DNA of 64,000 nt from Cyanobium sp. M30B3 (lineage in GTDB: Bacteria; Cyanobacteriota; Cyanobacteriia; PCC-6307; Cyanobiaceae). The notes beneath the pieces were generated by a model. That model had not been told where the DNA came from and searched no databases. It was given only the letters and a program-made list of their open reading frames with translations. The stretch covers positions 2,232,001 through 2,296,000 of the forward strand of contig CP073761.1 of NCBI GenBank assembly GCA_018399015.1, in the 5' to 3' direction. A program made the position numbers and the translations under genes. Within the stretch, counting starts at the first letter, position 1. The number at the start of each line of letters is the position of its first letter. Positions 1-11,486 of this stretch are shown piece after piece.

Positions 1-1621
<1,621 letters not shown>

Positions 1622-1711
1622 TCAGCCTCCCGTGGCTGCACACCGTTCCAGATTCCGTAGGGACTGTACAGAATTCACGATGGCTGGGACGCCGATCAGC
1701 CGGAAACCCGA

Positions 1712-2593
1712 TCAGCCAGGAACCAGATCCTCCAGATCGTGCGCCAGGCCGTGGCGGCGGCACCAGGCCACCACGGTGTTCACCAGCAGCATGGTCACCG
1801 TCATCGGGCCCACGCCGCCCGGCACCGGGCTGATGGCGCCGGCGATCGGCTCCACCTCCGCAAAGCGCACGTCGCCGCAGAGGCCGCCGCCGCTGCGGTG
1901 GATGCCCACATCCACCACCACGGCGCCGGGCCGCACGTGCTCGGCGCCGATCATGCGCGGCCTGCCGGCGGCCACCACCAGCACGTCGGCCTGGCGGGTG
2001 AGGCCGGCCAGATCGGCGGTGCGCGAGTGGGCCACGCTCACGGTGGCGTTGGCGGCCTGCAGCATCAGCGCCATCGGCTGGCCCACCAGGATGCTGCGGC
2101 CCACCACCACGGCCCGCTTGCCGGCCAGCTCCACGCCGGCTGCGGCCAGCAGGGCCATCACGCCGGCGGGGGTGCAGCTGCGCGGACCCGGCTCGCCCTT
2201 GAGCAGCCGGCCCAGATTCAGGGTGTGCAGGCCGTCGGCATCCTTCTCCGGATCGATCGCCAGCAGCAGGGGCCCCTCGTCGAGACCGGCGGGCAGGGGC
2301 AGCTGCAGCAGGATGCCGTCGCAGGCGGGGTCGGCGTTGAGCCGTTGCACCGCCGCCAGCACCGCCGCGGCGGGAGTACCGGCAGGCAGGTGCCCCCCCA
2401 GGCTGGTGATGCCCACCCGGGCGCAGGCCTTCTCCTTGTTGGCCACGTACACCCCGCTGGCGGGGTCGTCGCCCACCCGCAGCACGGCCAGGCCCGGGGG
2501 GCGCCCGATCGCCGGCAGCTGCTGGGCGATGGTGTCACGCAGGCGCCGTTCGATCACGGCGGCGAGCTGCTTGCCGTCGAGGCGGATGGCCAT
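1712..2593 (-). CDS. folD: Bifunctional methylenetetrahydrofolate dehydrogenase/cyclohydrolase
   Basis: A 293-residue FolD of normal length. It has a [17 protein letters not shown]-type substrate/NADP segment with the catalytic Lys near residue 55, [12 protein letters not shown] near 100, the [14 protein letters not shown] nucleotide-binding motif and the C-terminal [18 protein letters not shown]. FolD interconverts 5,10-methylene- and 10-formyl-tetrahydrofolate in cytosolic one-carbon metabolism. The frame stays open far upstream, but only because it is antisense to the HD-domain gene; ATG 2593 fits the family N terminus (MAIRLDGK). It is divergent from the HD gene, with about 60 bases between the two starts. 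Confidence 0.97.
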   Translation of the reverse strand: MAIRLDGKQLAAVIERRLRDTIAQQLPAIGRPPGLAVLRVGDDPASGVYVANKEKACARVGITSLGGHLPAGTPAAAVLAAVQRLNADPACDGILLQLPLPAGLDEGPLLLAIDPEKDADGLHTLNLGRLLKGEPGPRSCTPAGVMALLAAAGVELAGKRAVVVGRSILVGQPMALMLQAANATVSVAHSRTADLAGLTRQADVLVVAAGRPRMIGAEHVRPGAVVVDVGIHRSGGGLCGDVRFAEVEPIAGAISPVPGGVGPMTVTMLLVNTVVAWCRRHGLAHDLEDLVPG

Positions 2594-2653
2594 GCGGGTG
2601 AGTGCGGGCTGGATTCCAGCTTGCCCTGCGCCCGGGCGGGCTAGCGTTGCAGC

Positions 2654-4711
2654 ATGCGGTGGCGTTGGCTGCGAACCCAGTGGCGGCACCTGCTGCGGGT
2701 GGAGCGCCCCCGGCAGAGCCTGGCCTGCTGGCGCCCGCAGGACACCGTGGCGGTGCTGGTGGTGTGCGCCGTGGTGGCAGTCCTGGCCAGCTGGCCCTGG
2801 CTGGTGGAGCCGAACCTGCGGGCCGGGATGGTGGCGCCGTTCACCGTGCGGGCGCCGCGGGACGCCAGGGTGCTGGACAGCACGGCCCTGGAGCAGCGCC
2901 GTGAACAGATGCTGCCGCGCACCACGGTGCAGGTGGTGGACGAGCAGGCGAGCGGGCTGCTGCGGCAGCGCCTCAATGAGGCCCTGGAGCTGATCGAGGT
3001 GCAGGCCGACAGTGCCGACTCGCTGGTGAAGCCGGTGCAGCTGAGCCTCAGCGAGCAGGCCTGGCTGCGGCAGCTCTCGCCCGCCCAGCGGATGGCCTGG
3101 GAGCGGGAGGTGCGCCAGGCCCAGCTGCGCATGCTCAGCCAGGGGCTGGCGCCCGGAGTCGCCGAGGGGCAACTGCTGCAGGCGGCCACCCTGCAGCTGG
3201 AGAGCCAGGAGGAGCCGGGTCGGGGGCTGGGGGCAAGGCTGGTGGTGCACGCCCTGCAGGGGCAGTCGAACCTGCGCAGCGACCCGGCCCTGAGCCAGCG
3301 GCGGATCGAGGCCCTGATCAGCCAGGAAGGCGTGCCCACCATCGCCGTGAAACAGGACGACCTGGTGGTGCGCCAGGGGGAGCCGATCAGTGCCCAGGCC
3401 TTCGATGTGCTCGATTACTTCGGGCTGGTGAACCGCCGGCCCACGCCCCTGGCCTGGCTGGGCCACTTCCTGGAGGCCCTGGCGGTGAGCGGCGTGCTGA
3501 TCCTGCTGCTGCGGCGCTGGCGGCCGAGCCTGGAGCCGCGCCAGGCGCTGCTGGCCCTGGCCACCCTGCTGGTGGTGCCCGGGGTGACGCTGTGGCTGGG
3601 TCCCCTGGCCAGCCCCCTGCTGCTGCTGGTGCCGCCGGCCCTGCTGCTGGCCCAGGGGCTGGGCACCAGCTGCGGCCTGGCCTGGTTGGCGGCCGCCAGC
3701 CTGCTCTGGCCCGTGCCGCTCACTGGGGCGATTGGTACCCGGCTGCTGCTGGCGGTGGCCACCGGGGCGGTGGCGGCGATGGCCGCCGACCGGCAGCGCA
3801 GCCGGGCCGGCCTGCTGCAGCTGGCGGTGCTGCTGCCGGCGGGGGCGGTGCTGCTGCAGTGGCTGCTGCTGCAGGGGCGGGGGCTGCCGGGGCAGATCGA
3901 TCTGCTCAGCGAGGGGCTGATGCTGGCCGGCCTGCTGATGCTCGGGCTGCTGCTGGCGCCGCTGGTGGAAACCTCCTTCGGGCTCGTGACCAAGGCGCGG
4001 CTGCTGGAGCTCGCCGACCTGGAGCGGCCGCTGCTGCGGCGGCTCTCCTGCGAGGCGCCGGGCACCTTCGAGCACACCCTGATGATCGCCGGCCTGGCCG
4101 AGGAGGGGGCCCGCTGCCTGGGGGCGGATGTGGACCTGGTGCGCACCGGCGCGCTGTATCACGACGTGGGCAAACTGCACGGCCCCCAGTGGTTCATCGA
4201 GAACCAGGAGGGAGACCACAACCCCCACGACAGCCTCGACGACCCCGACGCCAGTGCGGCGATCCTGCAGGCCCACGTGGATGAGGGGCTGCGCCTGGCG
4301 CGCCGCTACCGCCTGCCCCGCCCCCTGGCCGACTTCATCCCCGAGCACCAGGGCACCTTGAAGATGGGCTACTTCCTGCACCAGGCCCGGGAGCGCAACC
4401 CGGCCGTGGCCGAGGAGCGCTTCCGCTACCGCGGCCCCGCCCCACGCAGCCCGGAAACGGCGATCCTGATGCTCGCCGATGGCTGCGAGGCCGCCCTGCG
4501 CTCCCTGCCGCCGGGCACCAGTGAAGACGAGGCCCGCCAGATGGTGCGCCGCATCCTGGAGGCGCGCCAACGGGACGACCAGCTGGCCGGCAGCGGCCTC
4601 AGCCGGGGCGAGCTGGAGCTGCTGGTACGCGCCTTCGTGCGGGTGTGGAAGCGGATGCGCCACCGCCGCATTCCCTACCCGATCCCGGCCCGCAAGGCCT
4701 TCAGCGCCTGA
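2654..4711 (+). CDS. 7TM-HD (PgpH-like) membrane phosphohydrolase
   Basis: A 685-residue protein of the 7TM-7TMR-HD architecture. One N-terminal membrane helix (about residues 32-52) is followed by an extracytoplasmic helical domain (about 60-270). A block of several hydrophobic helices (about 275-440) leads to a C-terminal cytosolic HD domain with [16 protein letters not shown] and YHDVGKL (H503-D504). A second His cluster (GDHNPHDS) and IPEHQGT follow. Characterised family members (PgpH) hydrolyse c-di-AMP, so that activity is the best guess here. Its stop abuts the stop of galE (convergent, 4711/4712). Leucine-rich membrane segments and very high GC are unremarkable for this locus. Confidence 0.9.
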   Translation: MRWRWLRTQWRHLLRVERPRQSLACWRPQDTVAVLVVCAVVAVLASWPWLVEPNLRAGMVAPFTVRAPRDARVLDSTALEQRREQMLPRTTVQVVDEQASGLLRQRLNEALELIEVQADSADSLVKPVQLSLSEQAWLRQLSPAQRMAWEREVRQAQLRMLSQGLAPGVAEGQLLQAATLQLESQEEPGRGLGARLVVHALQGQSNLRSDPALSQRRIEALISQEGVPTIAVKQDDLVVRQGEPISAQAFDVLDYFGLVNRRPTPLAWLGHFLEALAVSGVLILLLRRWRPSLEPRQALLALATLLVVPGVTLWLGPLASPLLLLVPPALLLAQGLGTSCGLAWLAAASLLWPVPLTGAIGTRLLLAVATGAVAAMAADRQRSRAGLLQLAVLLPAGAVLLQWLLLQGRGLPGQIDLLSEGLMLAGLLMLGLLLAPLVETSFGLVTKARLLELADLERPLLRRLSCEAPGTFEHTLMIAGLAEEGARCLGADVDLVRTGALYHDVGKLHGPQWFIENQEGDHNPHDSLDDPDASAAILQAHVDEGLRLARRYRLPRPLADFIPEHQGTLKMGYFLHQARERNPAVAEERFRYRGPAPRSPETAILMLADGCEAALRSLPPGTSEDEARQMVRRILEARQRDDQLAGSGLSRGELELLVRAFVRVWKRMRHRRIPYPIPARKAFSA

Positions 4712-5740
4712 TCAGCTGAACCAGCTGCGCTGGTGCCAGCGCCAGGCATCGGCGAGGATCGTGGCCAGCTCGGAGCGCTGGGGCTGCCAGCCCAGCTCCG
4801 TGAACGCCAGGACAGCATCGGCCACCAGCTCGGCCGGATCGCCAGCGCGGCGGGGGGCATCCACCACACTGAGCTCGCGGCCGGTGACGCTGCGCGCCGC
4901 CTCGATCACCTCCTGCACGGAGAAGCCACGGCCGGTGCCGAGGTTGTAGATCCACTGGCCGGGGCTGCGGCGCAGCCGCTCCAGGCCGAGCACGTGGGCG
5001 GCGGCCAGGTCGCTCACGTGGATGTAGTCGCGGATGCAGGTGCCATCGGCGGTGGGGTAGTCGCGGCCATACACCCGGATCGAGGGGCGACGGCCAGCCA
5101 GGGCCTCCAGCACCAGCGGGATCAGGTGGGTTTCCGGGTCGTGGTTCTCGCCGAGGTCGCCGCTGGGATCGGCGCCGGCGGCGTTGAAGTAGCGGAAGAT
5201 CACGCTGGGCTGGCCGTAGGCGGCGCCGAAATCGGCCAGCAGCTGCTCCACCATCCACTTGCTGCGGCCGTAGGGGTTGATCGGCTGCTGGGGGGTGGTT
5301 TCGCGGATGGGAATGTGCTCAGCGGCGGGGATGCCGTAGGTGGCGCAGGTGGAGCTGAACACCAGCGGGATGGCGCTGCCGCGCCGCTGGCTCTCCTCCC
5401 GCAGGGCCTCCAGCAGCACCAGGGTGTCGCCCAGGTTGTTGCGGTAGTACTTGGCCGGCTCGCTGACGCTCTCGCCCACGTAGGCGTAGGCGGCGAAGTG
5501 CAGCACCGCCTGCACCGGCCCGGCGGGCAACAGGGGGTGCGCCCCCCGCAGCAGCCCATCGAGCAGGGCGCGGTCGCCCAGCTGGCCCACCACCAGCGGC
5601 ACCTGCAGCACGTCTTCGGCGATGGCCCGGTGGCCGTACACCAGGTTGTCGAGCACCAGCACGGCCTCGCCGGCCTGCTGCAACGCCCGCACCGTGTGGC
5701 TGCCGATATAGCCGGCGCCGCCGGTCACCAGAACCGTCAT
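4712..5740 (-). CDS. galE: UDP-glucose 4-epimerase
   Basis: A 342-residue extended short-chain dehydrogenase. TGGAGYIGSHTVRAL at residues 6-20 binds NAD, and a catalytic YxxxK appears in NPYGRSKWMVEQL (about residues 158-170). RYFNAAGADPSGDLGE and GTCIRDYIHVSDLA are GalE signatures. It interconverts UDP-glucose and UDP-galactose, supplying galactosyl donors for surface glycans, which fits the accessory glycan region a few kb away. Its ATG overlaps the stop of the DUF6165 gene (ATGA at 5737-5740), so the two are co-transcribed. Confidence 0.95.
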   Translation of the reverse strand: MTVLVTGGAGYIGSHTVRALQQAGEAVLVLDNLVYGHRAIAEDVLQVPLVVGQLGDRALLDGLLRGAHPLLPAGPVQAVLHFAAYAYVGESVSEPAKYYRNNLGDTLVLLEALREESQRRGSAIPLVFSSTCATYGIPAAEHIPIRETTPQQPINPYGRSKWMVEQLLADFGAAYGQPSVIFRYFNAAGADPSGDLGENHDPETHLIPLVLEALAGRRPSIRVYGRDYPTADGTCIRDYIHVSDLAAAHVLGLERLRRSPGQWIYNLGTGRGFSVQEVIEAARSVTGRELSVVDAPRRAGDPAELVADAVLAFTELGWQPQRSELATILADAWRWHQRSWFS

Positions 5741-6132
5741 GGGAAGAGGGTGGTTTGGGGAAGACTGGCATAGCTCTTCTGCTCCACCAGGCCGCTGCCA
5801 CTGGCCAGGTTGATGGCTCGTTTGATCGCCGCCCGGCGGTCGTTGAGCTGATACACCCGCCGGGCCAGGGCAACGAAGGCGTCCCCGAAATCGCCGCGCC
5901 GATCACAGGCCCGGATCTCGTCCTCCACCTCCCACAGGGCGGCATTCACCTGCTGGAGCTCCCGCTGCAGGTGGGGCGGCACCTGGGCCGCCAGAGGCAG
6001 ATAGGCCTCCTGGAGGAGTGCGTGTTCCCGGTTGACGTGGGCCAGGGCCTCGCCAGCCAGGTGGCGCTGCTTGAGATCCAGGATGGTGAGCTTGTCCACC
6101 AGCTCGCCGATGGACACGGGGATCAGGGGCAT
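5737..6132 (-). CDS. DUF6165 family protein
   Basis: A 131-residue soluble, largely helical protein. It starts MPLIPVSIGELVDKLTILDL, which I recognise as the conserved start of the DUF6165 family; the body is rich in charged helices (ALWEVEDEIRACDRRGDF, RRVYQLNDRRAAIKRAIN). The family is often found beside glycosyltransferase and nucleotide-sugar genes, but its function is not known to me. It lies upstream of and overlaps galE by four bases, suggesting a joint role in sugar metabolism. No signal peptide or membrane helix is visible. Confidence 0.8.
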   Translation of the reverse strand: MPLIPVSIGELVDKLTILDLKQRHLAGEALAHVNREHALLQEAYLPLAAQVPPHLQRELQQVNAALWEVEDEIRACDRRGDFGDAFVALARRVYQLNDRRAAIKRAINLASGSGLVEQKSYASLPQTTLFP

Positions 6133-6205
6133 GGGCGCAGGCTAGGGACGTTCCGGCCCGACATCTGATCTGATATCGGTTTCCTCCCGCACATGGTGAC
6201 CTGCC

Positions 6206-7999
6206 TCAACCCTGAGCCACCGGCAGCAGCAGGGGGCTGAGCAGCAGCAGCAGCCAGGGGATCACCAGACCATTGAGCAGCGAGAGGGGCCAGCCGAAGC
6301 GCAGGAAATCGAGGAAGCGGTAGTTGCCGGGGGCGTACACCATCAGGTTGGTCTGATAGCCGATCGGCGAGAGGAAGCTCTGGCTGGCGGCGAACACCAC
6401 CGCATAGATGAACAGCAGCGGCGGCTGGCCCAGGCCCACCGCCAGCTTGGCCACCACCGGCAGCAGCAGCACCACGGTGGCGCCGTTGCTGAGCAGTTCG
6501 GTGCCCACCAGGGTGATGGCGTACACGGCGATCAGAGCCGCCAGCACGGGCCAGCCCCGCAGCCAACCCAGCAGGGCGTCGGCGGCCAGCTGGGCCAGGC
6601 CGCTCTGCTGCAGGGCGGCGCTGAGGCTGAACAGGCCGCCCAGCAGCAGGAACACATCCCAGCGGATCGCCCGCAGGGCGGTGCTGGCATCGAGGCAGTT
6701 GCCCACCACCAGCACCGCCACCCCCAGCAGCACCGCCGCCACCAGCGGGATCAGCTGCAGGCCGGAGAGCAGCAGCACCGCCCCCATGGTGACCAGGGCC
6801 AGGCCCTTGCGGTGGGTGCTGGGCAGGTCGCTGTCGAGCTCGTCGAGCACCACCAGCTCACTGTTCTGCTGCAGGCCGCGGATGGCGTCGAGGGGCGCCT
6901 GCAGCAGCAGCAGGTCGCCCTCGCGCAGCACCAGTCGGCCCAGCCGGTCCTGCAGGGTGGTGTTGGCCCGCTTCACCGCCAGCACGGTGGCGTTGAAGCG
7001 CTGGCGAAAGCGCAGCTCCCGCAAACTCGTGCCGGTGAGCTGGGAGCCGGCGGGCAGCAGCACCTCGGCGTGGCGAATGCCGCTGGCAGGCTGCTCCTCC
7101 AGCAAGGTGCCGGCCAGGGTCACCATGCGGTCCTGCTGGAGGCGCAGCAGCTCCTGGCGGCTGCAGCGCAGCAGCAGCCGGTCGTCCTGGTGCAGGCGCA
7201 GTTCAGCGAGGGGTGGCTGCAGCTTCTGGCCGTCGCGGTGCACCGCCAGCACGTCCACATCGAAGCGCCGCTGCAGGCGGCTGGCATGCAGGGTGCGATT
7301 GCACAGGGGCGAACCCTCCGGCAGCACCACCTCGGTGAGATAGCCCTGGCGGGAGAGTTCCAGGAAGGCGGCGTCGAGATCGTGGCCGCGCTGGGGCAGC
7401 CAGCGGGAGGCCAGCAACAGGTAGGCGCTGCCCAGCAGCCACACCGGAATGCCCACCGCGCTGAAGGAGAACAGCTGGAACTCCCCATAACCCAGCTGGG
7501 CCGACACCTCACTGGCCAGCAGATTGGACGAGGTGCCGATCAGGGTGAGGGTGCCACCGGTGATCGTGGCGAAGGAGAGCGGCATCAGCACCCTGGAGGG
7601 ACTGATGCCGCGCCGCCGGCACCAGTTCTGGAGCACGGGTAGCAGGATGGCCACGATCGGCGTGTTGGGGATCACCCCCGAGAGCGGCGCCACCACCCCC
7701 ACCAGCAGGGCGGTGAGCTGCTGGGGCGTGCGGATGCGCGGCGAGGCCAGCAGCTCCCGCAGGCGGTCGAGGGCACCGCTGTGCAGCAGGCCCTCGGCCA
7801 GCACGAACATGCCCATCAGGGTGATCAGGGCCGGACTGCCGAAGCCGGCCAGCGCCTGGCCGGGCGAGAGCACACCGCCGGCGATCAGCAGGCCGGCGGC
7901 GCTGATCGCCACGAACTCCGGCGCCAGCCAGCCAGTCACAAAACAGGCGATCGCAGCCACCAGCACGGCCAGGGTGATGGCAGCGGAGAGTGTGAACAC
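6206..7999 (-). CDS. SLC13-family (DASS/ArsB-like) permease with two RCK_C domains
   Basis: A roughly 597-residue membrane transporter. N-terminal helices (ITLAVLVAAIACFVTGWLAP) carry family motifs such as SGVIPNTPIVAILLPVL and TITGGTLTLIGTSSNLLAS. The centre is soluble, with two TrkA-C/RCK_C-like domains (LTEVVLPEGSPL; IRHAEVLLPAGSQLTGTSLR). A second helix bundle ends with the ELLSNGATVVLLLPVVAKLA loop. The family includes sodium-coupled sulfate and dicarboxylate carriers; related cyanobacterial proteins have been linked to sulfate uptake, which would suit the sulfotransferase region, but the substrate here is unproven. The start chosen is GTG 7999, which leaves 22 bases after the DUF1501 stop. 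An upstream ATG at 8062 would overlap that gene by 41 bases. Confidence 0.85.
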   Translation of the reverse strand: MFTLSAAITLAVLVAAIACFVTGWLAPEFVAISAAGLLIAGGVLSPGQALAGFGSPALITLMGMFVLAEGLLHSGALDRLRELLASPRIRTPQQLTALLVGVVAPLSGVIPNTPIVAILLPVLQNWCRRRGISPSRVLMPLSFATITGGTLTLIGTSSNLLASEVSAQLGYGEFQLFSFSAVGIPVWLLGSAYLLLASRWLPQRGHDLDAAFLELSRQGYLTEVVLPEGSPLCNRTLHASRLQRRFDVDVLAVHRDGQKLQPPLAELRLHQDDRLLLRCSRQELLRLQQDRMVTLAGTLLEEQPASGIRHAEVLLPAGSQLTGTSLRELRFRQRFNATVLAVKRANTTLQDRLGRLVLREGDLLLLQAPLDAIRGLQQNSELVVLDELDSDLPSTHRKGLALVTMGAVLLLSGLQLIPLVAAVLLGVAVLVVGNCLDASTALRAIRWDVFLLLGGLFSLSAALQQSGLAQLAADALLGWLRGWPVLAALIAVYAITLVGTELLSNGATVVLLLPVVAKLAVGLGQPPLLFIYAVVFAASQSFLSPIGYQTNLMVYAPGNYRFLDFLRFGWPLSLLNGLVIPWLLLLLSPLLLPVAQG

Positions 8000-8021
8000 A
8001 GAGGGAAATCCGCGGGGGCGA

Positions 8022-9125
8022 TCAAGCCCACAGACTCTGCAGCACCTGGCGATAGAGCGCATCGGGGCTGAGGCCGGCGATCAGATCGCCGCGGTTGTCG
8101 AGCTGGCCGAGGCTGGGGTAGCGGCCCAGCCAGGGGTGGGGCAGCTGGCGGCCCACCGGATCGCCGTAGAGGATTGCCACCGAGGCGCTGCCGTGATCGG
8201 TTCCGCCTGAGGCGTTCTCCTGCAGGCGGCGGCCGAATTCACTCACGGCCAGCAGCAACACCCGGGGGCGGGGACGCAGCTGGGCCAGGCCGGCGTCGAG
8301 CAACTGCAGGGCTTCAGCGAGTTGGCTGAGTTGGCGCTGGTGGCGCTGCGTCTGGTTGGCATGGGTGTCGAACCCCCCATGGGACAGGGCCAGCACCGGC
8401 GGACAGTTCGGGGAAGCCAGCAGGCGCAGAGCCAGCGCCATCTGCTGACCGAGGGAGCTGGCGGGAGGCCTCAGGCCGGAGGGCAAGGGTTGCAGTCCCT
8501 TCAGCAAGCGCGCGACTTCGCGGGCGCCAGCGCTCTCCAGCTCCAGCATGCGCCGCAGCACTGGGTTGCCGGCCGCCAGGTTGGGATCAAGCAGCCAGGG
8601 ATTGGGGCGGCGCAAGGTGTCGGCGGCGAGCTGCAGGGCGAGGGCCCGGCCACCCTCCAGACTGGCTGAACCACTGGGACCAAGAGCCACCAGCGGGCCT
8701 GCTGCGGCGCGCTGGTCGAGGGCCGCGGCCAGCCAGCCGGGACCCTCACCGCTGGCCACACCGCTGGACCATTGGTCCATGGCCTTGAAATGGCTGCGGT
8801 TGGGTACAGGCCAGCCCACACCGAGAGCAAAGCTGAGGCGACCCTGGCGCCAGAACGGCTCCAGCGGCGCCAGGGCCGGGTGGAGAGCCAGACCGTCGCT
8901 GAGAGGCAGATCTCCCTCGAGGGCGAGCCTCGGTCGAGCCTGGCGGTAGAGGGGATCCCGCCAGGGCACAACCGTATTGAGGCCATCGTTGCCCCCGCGC
9001 AGCTCCAGCAGCAGCAGCGCCTGTTCCCGGCGGTGGCCGGACTGCTGAGCAACAAACTGCTGGGACAACGCTGGTGTGACCAGAGCTGCGGAAGCCAGCA
9101 GCTGGAGAAGGGAGCGGCGCTTCAT
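8022..9125 (-). CDS. DUF1501 domain protein, probably exported
   Basis: A 367-residue protein. It starts with a Tat-like signal ([19 protein letters not shown]) followed by LLLELRGGNDGLNTVVPWRD, the hallmark opening of DUF1501. Further family motifs are the GGFDTHANQTQRH metal-binding-like segment and VSEFGRRLQENASGGTDHGS near residue 310. DUF1501 resembles sulfatase/alkaline-phosphatase-fold proteins, but its function is not established. ATG 9125 was chosen because it overlaps the stop of the upstream DUF1800 gene (ATGA, 9122-9125). This DUF1800-DUF1501 pairing is common in bacteria, so the two probably act together in the cell envelope. Confidence 0.9.
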   Translation of the reverse strand: MKRRSLLQLLASAALVTPALSQQFVAQQSGHRREQALLLLELRGGNDGLNTVVPWRDPLYRQARPRLALEGDLPLSDGLALHPALAPLEPFWRQGRLSFALGVGWPVPNRSHFKAMDQWSSGVASGEGPGWLAAALDQRAAAGPLVALGPSGSASLEGGRALALQLAADTLRRPNPWLLDPNLAAGNPVLRRMLELESAGAREVARLLKGLQPLPSGLRPPASSLGQQMALALRLLASPNCPPVLALSHGGFDTHANQTQRHQRQLSQLAEALQLLDAGLAQLRPRPRVLLLAVSEFGRRLQENASGGTDHGSASVAILYGDPVGRQLPHPWLGRYPSLGQLDNRGDLIAGLSPDALYRQVLQSLWA

Positions 9126-10288
9126 GTGAGTTGCCACACCGGATCGGCAAACAGCAAGCCCAGGTGGGTCCTATCCGCCGGAGCAGGCAGGTCGACACTG
9201 AGGGGGGCTCGCGATGGAAGCGAGGCCGAGAGCCGGGGCGGGGGTGCCGCCGAAGCCCAGACCTCCTCATCGGCAAGCAGGGCCGCCAGACCGCGACGGC
9301 GGGCCTGCAGCCACCCCAGATTGATCCACTCCTCATTCACTGGCCAGCCCTTGACCGAAGGCGGATCCAGCACCGGCTGGCCCATGCGGGGAAGGTGGCT
9401 GCGGGCGATCTGCAACGCGTCGGGATGACGACTTCCCAGCAGGGCCAGGCTGCGGGTCACCACCAGAATCGGCTCCTGCAGGCGCTGCCCTTGGGCAACA
9501 CGGGCTTCTGGTGAATCCAGAAGGGCCTGCATCAGCCAGGGCAAGGAGAGATCCCGGCGGCGCCAGTCCTCCGCCAGCGCGTTCAGCCGGGATACCGGCG
9601 GCAGCCCCCCCAGCAACGTGCGCCAGACGCGACCGCAGATGTGACGCGCGGTGGCGGGCTGAGCCGCCAGCCAGGCCGCCAGGCTGGGGCCATCGAAGGC
9701 AGCAGTGCGACCCAGAATGGTTTTCAAGCCCGGATCATGGCGACCGGGGTTGAGCACCAGGCGCCCCTCCCGGCTGAGCTGGTAACCGCTCAACGCCCGG
9801 GCCGCCTCTCGCACATCGGCCTCACGGAAGTGGCCCTCACCCACGCTGAACAGCTCCAGCAACTCCCTGGCCAGGTTCTCGTTGGGCCTGGACCTCTGAT
9901 TGCTGGGGCCGTTGAGGGAGATCTGCAGCGCCGGATCGAGCACCATGGCGGCGAGCAACGCACCGAAGCTGCCATTGAGCTTTGACTCGATCGTGGCCAA
10001 CTGCAGCTCCAGCAAGGCCGGATGACCCAGCTGGCGCCAACTCACCGGGAAAATGCCGCTCCATAGCTGCACCAGCCGGGCTCGCTCGGGTTGGGGACCA
10101 AAGGCGAGCCGTTGCAACCAGCGGTCCTGGAGTGTGCGGCCAGCCTCTCTCCGGCAGCGCGCCCTGGCGGGACGATCCTCAATGGTGCTGCATGGGTTGA
10201 CGTTCAAGGCCAGCACGACAACGCCTGGAGTGGATTCAATCCTGGTAGCAAAGCAAAGCGCTGCCAACATCGCCGGCCCGCGGGCCAT
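9122..10288 (-). CDS. DUF1800 domain protein, N-terminally short
   Basis: 388 residues at most. The core DUF1800 signature [19 protein letters not shown] (about residues 140-158) with the following helix [12 protein letters not shown] is clear, as is DPPSVKGWP near the C terminus. The usual N-terminal region of about 100 residues that starts this family is not recognisable. The first ~45 codons ([13 protein letters not shown]...) look unrelated, and the start lies only 31 bases from the divergent gmd start. The gene may therefore have lost its 5' end at the edge of the glycan region, or may start further in. Translationally coupled to the DUF1501 gene. Confidence 0.8.
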   Translation of the reverse strand: MARGPAMLAALCFATRIESTPGVVVLALNVNPCSTIEDRPARARCRREAGRTLQDRWLQRLAFGPQPERARLVQLWSGIFPVSWRQLGHPALLELQLATIESKLNGSFGALLAAMVLDPALQISLNGPSNQRSRPNENLARELLELFSVGEGHFREADVREAARALSGYQLSREGRLVLNPGRHDPGLKTILGRTAAFDGPSLAAWLAAQPATARHICGRVWRTLLGGLPPVSRLNALAEDWRRRDLSLPWLMQALLDSPEARVAQGQRLQEPILVVTRSLALLGSRHPDALQIARSHLPRMGQPVLDPPSVKGWPVNEEWINLGWLQARRRGLAALLADEEVWASAAPPPRLSASLPSRAPLSVDLPAPADRTHLGLLFADPVWQLT

Positions 10289-10319
10289 GCTTGGATCGGT
10301 GCCAGACAGGATGTTCTGT

Positions 10320-11486
10320 ATGCCTCACGACCTTGAGACAGGCCCCGGAAAGACAGCTCTGATCACCGGCATCACAGGCCAGGACGGCAGCTACCTGGCC
10401 GAACTGCTGCTGGAGAAGGGCTACAGCGTGCACGGCATCAAGCGGCGGGCGAGCAGCTTCAACACCACGCGGATCGATCATCTTTATCAGGATCCCCACG
10501 AGCAGGACCAGCGGCTGACGCTGCACTACGGCGACTTAACGGACAGCACCAACCTGATCCGGATCATCCAGCAGGTGCAGCCGGATGAAATCTACAACCT
10601 GGGTGCCCAGAGCCACGTGGCGGTGAGCTTCGAGGCGCCGGAATACACGGCCAACAGCGACGCGCTGGGCACGCTGCGGATCCTGGAGGCGGTGCGGATG
10701 CTGGGCCTGAGCGGCAAAACCCGCATCTACCAGGCCAGCACCAGCGAGCTCTATGGCCTGGTGCAGGAGATTCCCCAGAAAGAGAGCACGCCGTTCTATC
10801 CGCGCAGCCCCTACGGCGTGGCCAAGCTCTATGCCTACTGGATCACGGTGAACTACCGCGAGGCCTACGGCATGTATGCCTGCAACGGCATTCTGTTCAA
10901 CCACGAATCACCGCGGCGGGGCGAGACCTTCGTGACGCGCAAGATCACCCGCGGCCTGGCGCGGATCGATGCAGGCCTGGACGAGTGCCTGTACATGGGC
11001 AACCTCGATTCCCTGCGCGACTGGGGCCACGCCCGGGATTACGTGGAGATGCAGTGGCGGATGCTGCAGCAGGAGGGGCCACCGGAGGACTTCGTGATCG
11101 CCACCGGCCGGCAGGAGAGCGTGCGCCGCTTCATCGAGCTCACGGCCCTGGAGCTGGGCTGGGGAGCGATCCAGTGGGAGGGCGAGGGTGTGAACGAGAC
11201 GGGCCGCCGCAGCACCGGCGAAGTGGTGGTGCGGATCGACCCGCGCTACTTCCGGCCGGCTGAGGTGGAAACCCTGCTGGGGGATCCGAGCAAGGCCCAC
11301 GCCAAGCTGGGCTGGCGGCCCACCACCACCCTGGAGCAGCTGGTGGCGGAGATGGTGGAGCACGATAAGGAGGAAGCCCGCAAGGAGGCGCTGCTGCGGC
11401 TGAAGGGCTTCAAGGTGGTGGGCTCGATGGAGAATCCGCCCACCAACCCCCTGACGGTGGAACAGGCCCGGAGCGGGCAGGGTTGA
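10320..11486 (+). CDS. gmd: GDP-mannose 4,6-dehydratase
   Basis: A 388-residue extended SDR enzyme. [19 protein letters not shown] binds NADP near the N terminus, [14 protein letters not shown] supplies catalytic Ser/Thr-Glu residues, and [20 protein letters not shown] contains the YxxxK pair. [19 protein letters not shown] is a strong Gmd signature. It converts GDP-D-mannose to GDP-4-keto-6-deoxymannose, the first step to GDP-L-fucose. The start at ATG 10320 has AGG at 10308-10310 nine bases upstream; an in-frame ATG at 10311 lacks that spacing. The C-terminal ~30 residues extend slightly beyond the usual family end. It overlaps fcl by one base (TGATG). Confidence 0.96.
   Translation: MPHDLETGPGKTALITGITGQDGSYLAELLLEKGYSVHGIKRRASSFNTTRIDHLYQDPHEQDQRLTLHYGDLTDSTNLIRIIQQVQPDEIYNLGAQSHVAVSFEAPEYTANSDALGTLRILEAVRMLGLSGKTRIYQASTSELYGLVQEIPQKESTPFYPRSPYGVAKLYAYWITVNYREAYGMYACNGILFNHESPRRGETFVTRKITRGLARIDAGLDECLYMGNLDSLRDWGHARDYVEMQWRMLQQEGPPEDFVIATGRQESVRRFIELTALELGWGAIQWEGEGVNETGRRSTGEVVVRIDPRYFRPAEVETLLGDPSKAHAKLGWRPTTTLEQLVAEMVEHDKEEARKEALLRLKGFKVVGSMENPPTNPLTVEQARSGQG

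Noticed and set aside
2594-4663. Long minus-strand open frame continuous with folD
   Set aside because: It is antisense to the HD-domain gene and very Gln/His/Arg-rich, the usual pattern of a shadow frame at high GC; folD's family start is at 2593.
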